A stretch of DNA of 64,000 bases, from assembly GCF_041624475.1 (NCBI RefSeq), contig NZ_JBFJUX010000002.1, positions 62,001 to 126,000 on the forward strand, given 5' to 3'. Positions 25,466-34,326 of this stretch are shown piece by piece; within the stretch, counting starts at the first letter, position 1; each line of letters starts with the position of its first letter. This DNA comes from Litorivivens sp041624475. Its GTDB lineage: Bacteria; Pseudomonadota; Gammaproteobacteria; Pseudomonadales; Spongiibacteraceae. The notes beneath the pieces were generated by a model. That model ran no database searches and had not been told where the DNA came from. It was given only the letters and a program-made list of their open reading frames with translations. The position numbers and the translations under genes are program-made.

Positions 25466-27161
25466 AGTGCTGCTCAACCCCGCGCTGTTAATGATGCTGG
25501 CAGGTCTGGTGGCGCTGTTGCTGCCCAAGCGTGTGCTGGGTGTCTGGGCCGTGCTTGTCCCGTTTGCGACGCTGGCGTTATTGGTCGCCTTGCCCGAGGG
25601 CTCGGCAGAGCATATCACCGTCTTCGGAATGGAGCTGGTCACCCGGCGTATAGACGGTCTCAGTTTTGTCTGGGCGGTGATCTTCCATATCGCCGCGATT
25701 CTCGCCGGTCTCTATGCCTGGCATGTGCAGGATCGGGTACAGCAGGTGGCGGCGCTCATCTATGCCGGTGCTGCCATCGGTGCGGTGCTGGCCGGTGATC
25801 TGCTGACACTGTTCCTCTACTGGGAGCTCACGGCACTTTCATCCGTCTTGCTGATCTGGGCCTCGCGCAACCCGACGGCGACCAAAGTGGGTTTTCGCTA
25901 CCTGATTATTCAGGTGATTTCCGGTCTGTTGCTGATGTGCGGTGCGCTGGTGATGCATCAGCAGACTGGCAGTATTGCCTTTGACCATATTGGGCTTGAA
26001 GGGCTCGCCGGTTGGCTGATCTTTGTGGCTTTCGGCATCAAATGTGCGTTTCCCTTTCTGCACAACTGGCTGCAGGATGCCTATCCTCACGCTACGCCCA
26101 CCGGCACAGTGGTATTGTCAGCCTTTACCACCAAGCTTGCGGTCTATTCACTGGCGCGCGGCTATGCCGGCGAGGATCTGCTGATCACCATCGGCGCGAT
26201 CATGACCGCCTTCCCGATATTCTTTGCCGTTATTGAAAACGACCTGCGCCGGGTGCTGTCTTACAGCCTCAACAACCAGTTGGGCTTTATGGTGGTGGGT
26301 GTTGGCATTGGCACAGAGCTCGCCATTAACGGGGCGGCGGCTCACGCCTTTGCCCACATCCTCTACAAGGCCCTGTTGTTTATGTCGATGGGTGCGGTGC
26401 TGTATCGGGTCGGCACGGTGAAAGCCAGTGAGTTGGGCGGCTTGTATAAATCCATGCCCTGGACCACGGCGTTTTGTATTATCGGCGCAATGTCGATTTC
26501 TGCCTTCCCGCTGTTTTCGGGCTTTGTTACCAAGTCGATGATTTTGACGGCGGTGGCCTATGAAGGGCACTGGGTCATCTGGACGGTGCTGCTGTTCGCC
26601 TCGGCAGGTGTGCTGGATCATTCCGGTATCAAGGTGCCGTTCTTTACCTTCTTCTTCCACGATGCCGGTCATCGGGTGAAGGAAGCGCCCTGGAACATGC
26701 TCTTGGCCATGGGTATCACGGCCTTTTTGTGCATTGGTATTGGCGTTTATCCCGATCCGCTTTACGCGATTCTACCGTTCCCGGTGGACTACCATTCCTA
26801 CACCGCAGCCCACGTGATTACGCAGCTGCAGCTGCTGCTGTTTGCGGCGCTCGCGTTCACGGTGCTTATGCGCAAGGGCTGGTATCCGGAAGAAATAAAA
26901 TCCACCAACCTTGATTTTGACTGGGTTTATCGCAGGCTCTTGCCGAGAGTAACAACCGCTTTGCTGAATGGGGTGTGGGCTGCCGATCGCGCTGTGCGTG
27001 GTTTAGCCATGCGGGGGCTGGACGGTCTGGTGGCGAAAGCCAATCACGGTCTCGGCCCAGGCGGTGTTTTCTCTTCTAGTCTGTCTACCGGTGCCATGGT
27101 TATTGGGGTTTCACTGTTGTTGGCTTTCTACGTCGTGTTCAGTTTCTTCTGGTCTGCCTAG
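25458..27161 (+). CDS. MrpA/NuoL-like large proton-translocating subunit lacking the C-terminal MrpA tail
   Basis: 567 residues. NuoL-like core: FLYWELTALSSVLLIWASRN, KCAFPFLHNWLQDAYPHATPTGTVVLSAFTTK, VIENDLRRVLSYSLNNQLGFM, AHAFAHILYKALLFMSMGAVL and FPLFSGFVTKSMI. Full MrpA proteins are near 800 residues and end in MbhD/MbhE modules; these are absent here and instead sit in the B subunit. It ends with a lone helix near residues 540-560. Last gene of the operon. Confidence 0.9.
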   Translation: MSEVLLNPALLMMLAGLVALLLPKRVLGVWAVLVPFATLALLVALPEGSAEHITVFGMELVTRRIDGLSFVWAVIFHIAAILAGLYAWHVQDRVQQVAALIYAGAAIGAVLAGDLLTLFLYWELTALSSVLLIWASRNPTATKVGFRYLIIQVISGLLLMCGALVMHQQTGSIAFDHIGLEGLAGWLIFVAFGIKCAFPFLHNWLQDAYPHATPTGTVVLSAFTTKLAVYSLARGYAGEDLLITIGAIMTAFPIFFAVIENDLRRVLSYSLNNQLGFMVVGVGIGTELAINGAAAHAFAHILYKALLFMSMGAVLYRVGTVKASELGGLYKSMPWTTAFCIIGAMSISAFPLFSGFVTKSMILTAVAYEGHWVIWTVLLFASAGVLDHSGIKVPFFTFFFHDAGHRVKEAPWNMLLAMGITAFLCIGIGVYPDPLYAILPFPVDYHSYTAAHVITQLQLLLFAALAFTVLMRKGWYPEEIKSTNLDFDWVYRRLLPRVTTALLNGVWAADRAVRGLAMRGLDGLVAKANHGLGPGGVFSSSLSTGAMVIGVSLLLAFYVVFSFFWSA

Positions 27162-27227
27162 ACGCTGAGGCCTCAAAGCGAGAATTTGCTAAGCCGATCA
27201 GTGCAATTTCCCTACCTGCCACGCTGA

Positions 27228-27317
27228 ACGGGAGATGCTAGGGTTTGCGGCTTCGCTGCTCTCGTGCCTCTCGCAGCCTAGCGCGACACAGCCTGCGCTC
27301 GCTTTTGCATCTCCCGT
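27228..27317. repeat. Long-range inverted repeat enclosing a GC-rich segment
   Basis: ACGGGAGATGC (27228-27238) and GCATCTCCCGT (27307-27317) are perfect 11-base reverse complements about 68 bases apart. The enclosed sequence is rich in short GC dyads, so the region could fold into a branched RNA or be a small intergenic repeat unit. Nothing links it to a known family. Confidence 0.45.
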
Positions 27318-27391
27318 CAAGCGTCTCCCACAGCCTGGCTTGGCGGCACGACACGTCCACCTAAACCTATTTCAGGACGGGACAAAGAAGC

Positions 27392-27420
27392 AAAAAAAAG
27401 CCTCCGCAAGGGAGGCTTTC
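27392..27420. terminator. Bidirectional terminator between Mrp operon and desaturase
   Basis: Stem GCCTCC (27400-27405) / GGAGGC (27411-27416), preceded by a run of eight A and followed by TTT. The run gives a T8 tail for the minus-strand desaturase transcript and a weaker one for the plus strand. Confidence 0.85.
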
Positions 27421-27436
27421 AACGAACCCAATGGGC

Positions 27437-28597
27437 TCAGGCTGCAGAGGCCTGAAGTTCCATGGTCAGCACCCGCAGGCGGCGAGCCTGCATTTTCAGG
27501 TTGTATTCCAGTTCCTTGCAGCGGCTCTTGAGGGAAACTTCTTCCCATTTACGCTGCAGCCGCTCCTTGCTTTCGGCAAGCTGCTGAACCTTGTCGGAGT
27601 AGGTCTTCTGACTCAACTCCTTGAATTCCTGCAGGCAGGCTGAAAACTGCTGGTATTCCTGCTCGAGGAAGGCGGTGACTGCACTGACGTCGACGGCTTT
27701 AGCCTGTTTCAGTTTTTCCTCGGCGTGGCGGAACTGCATGGCCACAATAGCGCGCTGAATTTTAAAATCCGGTACCTTTTTCAGATCCCAGGTCAGGCCC
27801 AACCAGGAGCAGGTCTTGATCAGCCACTTGGTCGGATCAAAGTGCCACCAGCGGATGCCGTTGCGGTAGTCATTCTGAAATATATGGTGGTAGTTGTGGT
27901 AGCCCTCACCGTAGGTAAAGAGCGCCAGAATGTCGTTATCGCGGGCAGAGTTCTCGTCGGTATAGGGCTGACGACCCCAGAAATGGGCCAGCGAGTTGAT
28001 GAAGAAGGTGGTGTGGTGGCTGACGACCAGGCGCAGGAATCCGGCCAGCAAAATGCCCGCCCACACATCGCCGCAGAGCCAGCCGGCCAAGGCGGCGGGA
28101 ACGACGTTCATAAACAGGGCGATTTTCAGGTAGTGATTGTGCTGCCACATCACGATTTTGTCGCGCATCAGATCCGGCGAGTTGGAGAAATCGTCGCGAC
28201 CTGCTTCGTAGTCGCGGATCATCCAGCCCATGTGAGAGAACCACAAGCCTTTTCTGGCGGAGTAGGGATCCTGCTCTACATCATCCACATGGCGGTGGTG
28301 ACGACGGTGACCGGAGGCCCAGATCAGAATGCTGTTCTGAAGAGCAGCGGCGCCAAACAGTGCGTAGAACAGTCGCAAGGACCAGTGAGCCTTATAGGCA
28401 TTGTGTGCCCACAGGCGATGGTAGCCGGCGGTAATGGAGATGCCATTGGCGCCAAGAATGACGACAAAAGCGAGCCATTGGCTCCAGTGGAAGCCTACGG
28501 TAAAGCCATACCAGGGAACACCAATAGCGGCGACAGCAAAGGTGATTGCGAACATCAACGTTTGCGGCCAGAGAATCGGGGGTTTTTGCTCAGACAT
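27437..28597 (-). CDS. Delta-9-type acyl-CoA desaturase with coiled-coil tail
   Basis: 386 residues from ATG 28597 (MSEQKPPILWP). Membrane di-iron desaturase with the three histidine boxes HRLWAH (about 60-65), HRRHHRH (about 97-103) and HNYHH, and four hydrophobic segments. It introduces a double bond into acyl chains for membrane lipids. The last 110 or so residues, after FDPTKWLIK..., are strongly charged and helical (KLKQAKAV..., ESKERLQRKWEEVS...) and look like a coiled coil. Typical bacterial desaturases of this kind are near 390 residues with a similar tail. Single gene with its own terminator. Confidence 0.9.
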   Translation of the reverse strand: MSEQKPPILWPQTLMFAITFAVAAIGVPWYGFTVGFHWSQWLAFVVILGANGISITAGYHRLWAHNAYKAHWSLRLFYALFGAAALQNSILIWASGHRRHHRHVDDVEQDPYSARKGLWFSHMGWMIRDYEAGRDDFSNSPDLMRDKIVMWQHNHYLKIALFMNVVPAALAGWLCGDVWAGILLAGFLRLVVSHHTTFFINSLAHFWGRQPYTDENSARDNDILALFTYGEGYHNYHHIFQNDYRNGIRWWHFDPTKWLIKTCSWLGLTWDLKKVPDFKIQRAIVAMQFRHAEEKLKQAKAVDVSAVTAFLEQEYQQFSACLQEFKELSQKTYSDKVQQLAESKERLQRKWEEVSLKSRCKELEYNLKMQARRLRVLTMELQASAA

Positions 28598-28808
28598 CGG
28601 ATTTATAGTCTCACTTGCAATGTGTCTACTCAGCGAAGGCTTTATGATACCCAAAGGAGTCAGGGGGCGATATAGGGGAAAGTGCCCAATCGCAGTGTCA
28701 TTTTAGTCAATCACGGCCGGCCAGACGCCGGAAATCATTAACATTTTGTAGGTATTGCCCGCAGCAATTACGGCACACTTGAGTTTCGATTGCAGAGGAC
28801 ATTCAGCG

Positions 28809-30146
28809 ATGGCCTGGGATTTTTCTACAGACCCGCAATTCCAGCCGCAACTGGACTGGATGCGCGATTTCGTCGACAACACACTGATTCCGCTGGAACT
28901 CCTGCTGGATGGCCTGAATCAGCGTGAGCTCGATGCCCTGTGGGCGCCCTTGAAGCAAACAGTGAAAGATCGCGGCTTGTGGGCTGCTCATTTAAGCGAG
29001 GAATACGGTGGGCCGGGGTTTGACCGGACCGGCAGTGGGCAACAGAGGCTGGCTCTCATGCACGAGATTCTGGGGCGCTCGGAATTAGCTCCGGAGATCT
29101 TTGGTTGTCAGGGCCCGGATTCGGGCAATGCGGAGCTGATCGCAGTCGGTGCCACGGAAGAACAAAAGCAACGTTGGCTTTACCCCTTGCTGCGGGCGGA
29201 GGTTCGCTCGGCTTTTTGTCTTACCGAACCGGATACCTCCGGCTCTGATCCCACGGGCATCGCCACTCGCTGCGAGCGCGACGGTGAGCACTGGGTACTG
29301 AACGGCGAAAAATGGTTTGCCTCCAATGCCTCTGTGGCGGATTTCCTGGTCGTGATGTGTGTCAGCGCTCCCGACGCAGGGCCCCACAAACGGGCCTCCA
29401 TGGTCATTGTTGAGAAAGGCACGCAGGGGCTGGAGCTGCTGCGCGATGTGCCCACCATGCATAAGCCCCACGCTGCGACGGGCGATGTTCTGCTTGATCG
29501 CATTGGCGGTCACACCCATGTGTGCTTTAACAACTGCCGGGTGCCGCTGGATCATATGATCGGCGAGCCGGGCGAGGGCTTTATTCTGGCCCAGAAGCGT
29601 CTGGGGGGCGGGCGTATTCACCACGCCATGCGCATGATCGGTCAGTGCCAGCGCGCCTTTGAGATGATGAAGGAGCGCGCCGTATCCCGTCACACCAAGG
29701 GCAAGCCGCTGGCGCGCCAGCAGATGGTGCAGGACATGATTGCCGAGAGCTACGTTGAGATTGAAATGGTGCGTCTGCTGGTGATGAAAGCCGCCTGGAC
29801 CATGGATACCCAAGGCGCCTTCAGCAAGGAATCCCGGGCCGAGATTGCGGCCGTCAAATTCGCTACGCCCCGTATTTTGCTGGGAGTCATCGATCGGGCG
29901 ATTCAACTCCACGGTGCCCTTGGCTATAGCTGTGATATGCCCTTGGAGGGCATGTACCGCAGCGCGAGAGCCTTGCGCGTGGCTGACGGCGCCGACGAAG
30001 TGCACAAGCAAAGTCTCGCCCGGCTAATACTCGAATATACAGAGCCTGTCTCCGGCTGGCCGTCGGAGCACATTCCGACTAAACGGGCCCAGGCGCAGAA
30101 GAAATTTGGACATTGGATAGAACAGGCCAAGGCAGCTGCGCAATGA
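28809..30146 (+). CDS. Acyl-CoA dehydrogenase (ACAD10/11-like)
   Basis: 445 residues from ATG 28809 (MAWDFSTDPQ), with AGAGG 10 bases upstream. FAD enzyme of the acyl-CoA dehydrogenase family: FCLTEPDTSGSDPTGIATR (FAD-binding), WVLNGEKWFASNA, LGGGRIHHAMRMIGQCQRAFE and QLHGALGYSCDMPLEGMYRSARALRVADGADEVH near the C-terminus. The usual role is alpha,beta-dehydrogenation of acyl-CoA. It overlaps the following phosphotransferase by four bases, echoing the fused human ACAD10/ACAD11 proteins. Confidence 0.93.
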   Translation: MAWDFSTDPQFQPQLDWMRDFVDNTLIPLELLLDGLNQRELDALWAPLKQTVKDRGLWAAHLSEEYGGPGFDRTGSGQQRLALMHEILGRSELAPEIFGCQGPDSGNAELIAVGATEEQKQRWLYPLLRAEVRSAFCLTEPDTSGSDPTGIATRCERDGEHWVLNGEKWFASNASVADFLVVMCVSAPDAGPHKRASMVIVEKGTQGLELLRDVPTMHKPHAATGDVLLDRIGGHTHVCFNNCRVPLDHMIGEPGEGFILAQKRLGGGRIHHAMRMIGQCQRAFEMMKERAVSRHTKGKPLARQQMVQDMIAESYVEIEMVRLLVMKAAWTMDTQGAFSKESRAEIAAVKFATPRILLGVIDRAIQLHGALGYSCDMPLEGMYRSARALRVADGADEVHKQSLARLILEYTEPVSGWPSEHIPTKRAQAQKKFGHWIEQAKAAAQ

Positions 30147-31177
30147 GTGAGTTAAAAGGCATAGAGCTGGATTCAGTCACCGCCTGGCTGGCTGCGAACC
30201 TGGCAGGCAGCCAAGCTCCCTATAACTTCGAGTTGATCGCCGCAGGCGGTTCCAATCTGACCTATCGGGTGACAGATGCGAAGGGCGGGATCTTTGTCCT
30301 ACGGCGGCCGCCAGTCAAAGGCGTGGTGGCAACAGCCCATGATATGAGTCGTGAATGGCGCATTATGGATGCCCTGAACCGCCACACGGATATTCCCGTG
30401 CCAGAGACACTGGCCTATTGCGAGGAAGCCTCGGTTACTGGTGCGAGCTTCTATGTGATGGAGTTTGTGGATGGCCTGATACTGCGCGACCAGACAACGA
30501 CGCAGGGCTTAACTGAAACTCAAGCGCGCCGTGCAACCGAGTCACTCGTTGATGTGCAGGTGGCCTTTCACACGCTGGATATCGACAAGGCCGGCCTGGG
30601 CGAACTCGGAAAGCGGGATGATTATCTTCAGCGCCAACTCAAGCGCTGGCACCGCCAAGCCGAGGCGGTTAGAACCCGGGAATTGCCTCTTCTGGATCAA
30701 CTCCATGCCGCTCTGGTAGAGGGGGCTCCCAAATCAGAGCGCTGCCCTGGGCTCGCTCACGGCGATTATCGCTTTGACAATTGTGTGCTCGATAAAAGAA
30801 GCGGTGAGGTGATTGCGGTTCTCGACTGGGAGCTGTGTACTTTGGGTGACCCGCTGGTCGATTTCTGTTGGTCATTGCAGTACTGGGCTGAGCCGGGTGA
30901 AAGGCTCACCTTCTTGCAGAACCCGCCGACGCTCAATTCCGTATTTCCCGATCGCGCCTTTGTAGCGCAGTTATACGAACACAAGTCCGGCTATCGGCTG
31001 GATGACCTGAATTACTACAGGGCGTTTGGCTGGTGGAAAATGGCTTGTATAGTGGAGGGCGTTTATGCCCGGCTTAAAAAAGGCGCGGGGGGCGGCATGA
31101 AAACCGCGCCAGTGGAGCAGGTGGGGCAGATGGTTGAGGCTTATCTGGAGGAAGCGCGGCGGAGTTTGGGCGCGTAA
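30143..31177 (+). CDS. APH-family phosphotransferase paired with acyl-CoA dehydrogenase
   Basis: 344 residues from ATG 30143. Kinase-like APH fold: LIAAGGSNLTYRVTD (nucleotide loop), VLRRPP (Lys/Arg region), catalytic loop LAHGDYRFDNCVLD (HGDxxxxN) and metal motif VLDWELCTLGDPLVD. This is the ACAD10-type APH group. In mammals the fused APH domain phosphorylates 4-hydroxyacyl-CoA and the ACAD part finishes its conversion; the same two-step scheme is a reasonable inference for this coupled pair. Not an antibiotic-resistance enzyme by family position. Confidence 0.88.
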   Translation: MSELKGIELDSVTAWLAANLAGSQAPYNFELIAAGGSNLTYRVTDAKGGIFVLRRPPVKGVVATAHDMSREWRIMDALNRHTDIPVPETLAYCEEASVTGASFYVMEFVDGLILRDQTTTQGLTETQARRATESLVDVQVAFHTLDIDKAGLGELGKRDDYLQRQLKRWHRQAEAVRTRELPLLDQLHAALVEGAPKSERCPGLAHGDYRFDNCVLDKRSGEVIAVLDWELCTLGDPLVDFCWSLQYWAEPGERLTFLQNPPTLNSVFPDRAFVAQLYEHKSGYRLDDLNYYRAFGWWKMACIVEGVYARLKKGAGGGMKTAPVEQVGQMVEAYLEEARRSLGA

Positions 31178-31268
31178 ACCCCCTCACCTCTCTCCCAAAG
31201 GGAGAGGGTACCCACCAAGCTAGTTCTGTGCGCCCCCTCTCCCTTTGGGAGAGGGTTGGGGTGAGGGA
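31178..31268. repeat. REP-like inverted repeat element
   Basis: Two mirrored copies of a CCCTCACC...CTCTCCC-AAAGGGAGAGGG module: the left one at 31179-31208 and the right one at 31233-31267, each itself an imperfect palindrome (GAGAGGGT-type ends). This style of palindromic unit occurs in many proteobacterial intergenic regions. It lies between the phosphotransferase and the RND gene and could form a strong terminator-like structure in either direction. Confidence 0.75.
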
Positions 31269-31313
31269 ATTGCCCCTCCACCTAAAAAATAAAAACACAA
31301 AAAGAGCAAATCC

Positions 31314-33692
31314 ATGCAAAAGAAACTCGTCGACCACATAGACCATGCCTTCGAATACCTCGCCGCCTGGTCCATCCGTTTCCGCTGGCTCGTTGCCTTG
31401 TTTTGCCTGGTATTACTGGGCGGCGGCATGTACTTCGCCACCAAGGTCGTCAGCGACAACAGCCTCGACGCCTACTTTGACCGCAGTGACGAAAGCTATA
31501 TCGCCTACATGGACTACCTCGACGAGTTTCTCTCCGACGAGGTGGGCTACATTCTTTACCGGGTGCCGGATTCACCGTACGGACCCTTTGATCTGGAAGC
31601 CGTGAAGAAGATTCACGAAATCACTGAGCGCCTTGAAACCGGCGTACCCTTCGTTCGCGAAGTCACCAGTCTGAGTAACACTGAATTTATACGGGCCGAC
31701 GACGATACCATTCACGTCGGCAAGCTGATGCGCAAGATTCCAGAAAGTCAGGAAGCTTTGCTGGAGTTGCGCGATCTGGTGATGAGCCGGCCGCTGTATG
31801 TTGATTATCTCGTGGATAAAACCGCCCAATACGGGGCGATAGTGATCGAGATGGAGAAGAGCAGCGTCGATCCCATGTCCGAGATTATGCTTGATCCGGA
31901 AAAGGGTGCCGCGCTGGATAATCTCTACCCTCAGGTCAGTGATATTGCCATTCGCGAGATCCTGAGCGATCCGGCCTATAGCGATATCGAATTCTTTATC
32001 ACTGGCGATGTGCCGATGAACGCCGCCTACAACATCGTGTTTATGGAAGACTCGGCCATTGGTATTCCGCTGACCTTCCTGCTGTTGGCACTGTTCTCCT
32101 TATTTTTGTTTCGCGCCAGTCTGGTGGGCATGATTGGGCCGCTGGCGGTCGTCATCCTCAGTGTAGTGCTGGTAGCAGGCTTTATGGGTCTGTTCGGTTG
32201 GGTGCTGGGGATGTTCTTCGGCATTGTGCCTACCCTGATCTCGGGGGTTGGTGTTGCTCAGTCGGTCCACATTATTCTGGAATACCAGCGCCGTCTCGCA
32301 GCGGGCGATGACCGGCCTACCGCTGTGCAGGGCGCCATCGGTAAGGTGGGCGGTGCCTGTTTGATGGCTGCAATTACCACGGCGCTGGGTTTTCTGGTGA
32401 TGTCGGTATCCGAGATGAAGGCCCTAAGCGAAATGGCCTTTTATGCGTCCATCGGGGTGATGTGTACCTTTATTTTGTCGACCACTTTGCTGGTGGTCTT
32501 CCTTGGTAGTGGTAAACCGCCAAAGAAAACCGGCAAGGCCTACGTTCAACCCTTTGTGCTGAAAGCTGTCGACTGGTGTGCGCGGGTCTGTGTGCGCTAC
32601 CCGCGGCACCTGGTTGCCGGGGGTGGGGTGATTCTTCTGGTCAGTCTGGTGGGCTTGATGTTCCTCAAAGTCGACTTCAACTTCCTGAAAGAGTTCAAAC
32701 CCCATGTGGAGTGGCGCAAGCATACTGAACTTGTGGAGCAGGTGATGGGTGGTACGCTGAGCGTGGTCTATATTTTTGATACCAAACAGTCCGATGGCAT
32801 CAAGAATCCCGAATTTCTGCAGGCGCTGGACGAGCTGCAAAGCTTTAGCGAAGCGCAGCCCTTCGTGCAGAACTCCTTTTCCGTCGCAGATCTGCAGAAG
32901 GATATCAATCGCAGTTTTCACGGTGATGATCCGGCCTGGTATCGCCTAGCCGATGATGCGCAACTGATCAGTCAGTATTTCTTTGTGTATGAGCTGTCCG
33001 GCGGCAAGGAAGTGTATGATTTTGTCTCACACGACTATGCCAAAGCCGTCGTCGAGCTGCGCGTACAGATGACCGACTCGAATAATCTTAAAAAACTGCT
33101 GGCGGATATCGACGATTTTCTGGAACAGAATCCGGTACCGAATGCAGAGATAAAGAAAACCGGCGTGGGTTTGATGTGGGTCAAGATGGCGGACTATATC
33201 AGCCGTACCCAGATTGTCGGCTACAGTCTGATCTTTTTCAGCATCGCGGTGATTCTCTGTGTTGCCTTTGGCTCGATCAAAGTGGGTTTATTGGCCATGA
33301 TTCCCAATATCGCGCCGGTGCTGGTGGTGCTGGGCGCGATGGGCTGGCTGGATATGCATCTGGATTATGTGAAGCTGCTATTGGCAACCATCGCCATCGG
33401 TATAGCCGTGGATGACACCCTGCACCTGATGATCAATTTAAGGCGCCAGTTTATAAAAACCGGCAATTATGAGCAGGCGGTTGTGTTGGCGCTGAAAGAC
33501 GTTGGGCCGGCGCTGTTGATTACCACCATTATTCTGGTCGGAGCCTTTTCCTGTTACCTATTGTCGAGCATGGCGATCTTATCCAGCTTTGGCATCCTGT
33601 TGTCGGCAGCAATCGTGGTGGCGCTGGTGGCGGATTTGCTGTTTATGCCAGCCTTGATTCTTATGACCAAACCGTTTGGGCCGGAGCGATGA
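31314..33692 (+). CDS. MMPL/RND-superfamily exporter
   Basis: 792 residues, an MMPL-type protein with two repeated halves. First helix near 25-45, a periplasmic loop to about 230, a cluster of five helices at 235-395, a helix near 425-450, a second periplasmic domain, and a final cluster at 625-785. Proton-relay motifs are recognisable (GIAVDDTLHLMINLRRQF near residue 697). Such proteins move lipids, hopanoids or other hydrophobic compounds. Monocistronic and convergent with the tetR gene at 33730. It is shorter than the second RND (856 residues) and has no adjacent fusion or outer membrane gene of its own. Confidence 0.87.
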   Translation: MQKKLVDHIDHAFEYLAAWSIRFRWLVALFCLVLLGGGMYFATKVVSDNSLDAYFDRSDESYIAYMDYLDEFLSDEVGYILYRVPDSPYGPFDLEAVKKIHEITERLETGVPFVREVTSLSNTEFIRADDDTIHVGKLMRKIPESQEALLELRDLVMSRPLYVDYLVDKTAQYGAIVIEMEKSSVDPMSEIMLDPEKGAALDNLYPQVSDIAIREILSDPAYSDIEFFITGDVPMNAAYNIVFMEDSAIGIPLTFLLLALFSLFLFRASLVGMIGPLAVVILSVVLVAGFMGLFGWVLGMFFGIVPTLISGVGVAQSVHIILEYQRRLAAGDDRPTAVQGAIGKVGGACLMAAITTALGFLVMSVSEMKALSEMAFYASIGVMCTFILSTTLLVVFLGSGKPPKKTGKAYVQPFVLKAVDWCARVCVRYPRHLVAGGGVILLVSLVGLMFLKVDFNFLKEFKPHVEWRKHTELVEQVMGGTLSVVYIFDTKQSDGIKNPEFLQALDELQSFSEAQPFVQNSFSVADLQKDINRSFHGDDPAWYRLADDAQLISQYFFVYELSGGKEVYDFVSHDYAKAVVELRVQMTDSNNLKKLLADIDDFLEQNPVPNAEIKKTGVGLMWVKMADYISRTQIVGYSLIFFSIAVILCVAFGSIKVGLLAMIPNIAPVLVVLGAMGWLDMHLDYVKLLLATIAIGIAVDDTLHLMINLRRQFIKTGNYEQAVVLALKDVGPALLITTIILVGAFSCYLLSSMAILSSFGILLSAAIVVALVADLLFMPALILMTKPFGPER

Positions 33693-33729
33693 GAACTTTA
33701 CGCTCCGTTTACTTAGCAGACTGATCGTC

Positions 33730-34326
33730 TTACCGAAACTCGTCGTTTAAGATTCCCCGGAGCATCGCCATCGCGCTCTCGACGGCGTAGTGGGGAAATT
33801 CAATTTTATTTTGCGTAATGGTCAGCGCTATGCCCACACCGTCAAAGACACCCATTAAGCCGGCCGCTATAGCTTCGGGATTAGTGGTGGGCAAAAATTC
33901 TTGCCGTTGAATGCCACGTTGAATGATCTCTACAAGCTGCGAGTGAAATAGCTCGTAGTGGTTGCGTATCATTTGCTGAAAACGCGGTAAATATGGCGAC
34001 TGGGAAAGAAAATCGATGAAGAGCTGAGTGTAACGTCCGAGGTCAAGCATCATTGATTCGTGCGCGTGTAGTAGTTGCTCAAGTTGCTGGTAGGCACTCG
34101 AAACCGGGGGCTCTTCCAGCTGAATGATGACAATGAATTCTTGCATGAAGTATTCGAGCACGCCGATCAGCAAATCTTCCTTGCTGTCAAAATGATGGTA
34201 AACGCCGCCCTTACTTAAACCCGATGCCTCTACAAAGTCATTCATCCGACTGGCGGCGACGCCTTTGTCCAGCAGAACAGTAATTGCCGCATCGATGATT
34301 TTCTGTCGTCTCTCGTCAGAATTCAT
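33730..34326 (-). CDS. TetR-family transcriptional regulator
   Basis: 198 residues from ATG 34326 (an in-frame GTG at 34335 is possible). N-terminal HTH: RRQKIIDAAITVLLDKGVAASRMNDFVEASGLSKGGVYHHFDSKEDLL, a textbook TetR domain. The C-terminal ligand domain is not assignable. It is the last gene of the RND operon and overlaps the barrel gene by 11 bases, so it is probably an autoregulatory repressor acting at the operator near 39148. Confidence 0.93.
   Translation of the reverse strand: MNSDERRQKIIDAAITVLLDKGVAASRMNDFVEASGLSKGGVYHHFDSKEDLLIGVLEYFMQEFIVIIQLEEPPVSSAYQQLEQLLHAHESMMLDLGRYTQLFIDFLSQSPYLPRFQQMIRNHYELFHSQLVEIIQRGIQRQEFLPTTNPEAIAAGLMGVFDGVGIALTITQNKIEFPHYAVESAMAMLRGILNDEFR

Noticed and set aside
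30143..31177. Phosphotransferase as an aminoglycoside resistance gene
   Set aside because: The domain is the ACAD10-type APH group and it is coupled to an acyl-CoA dehydrogenase.
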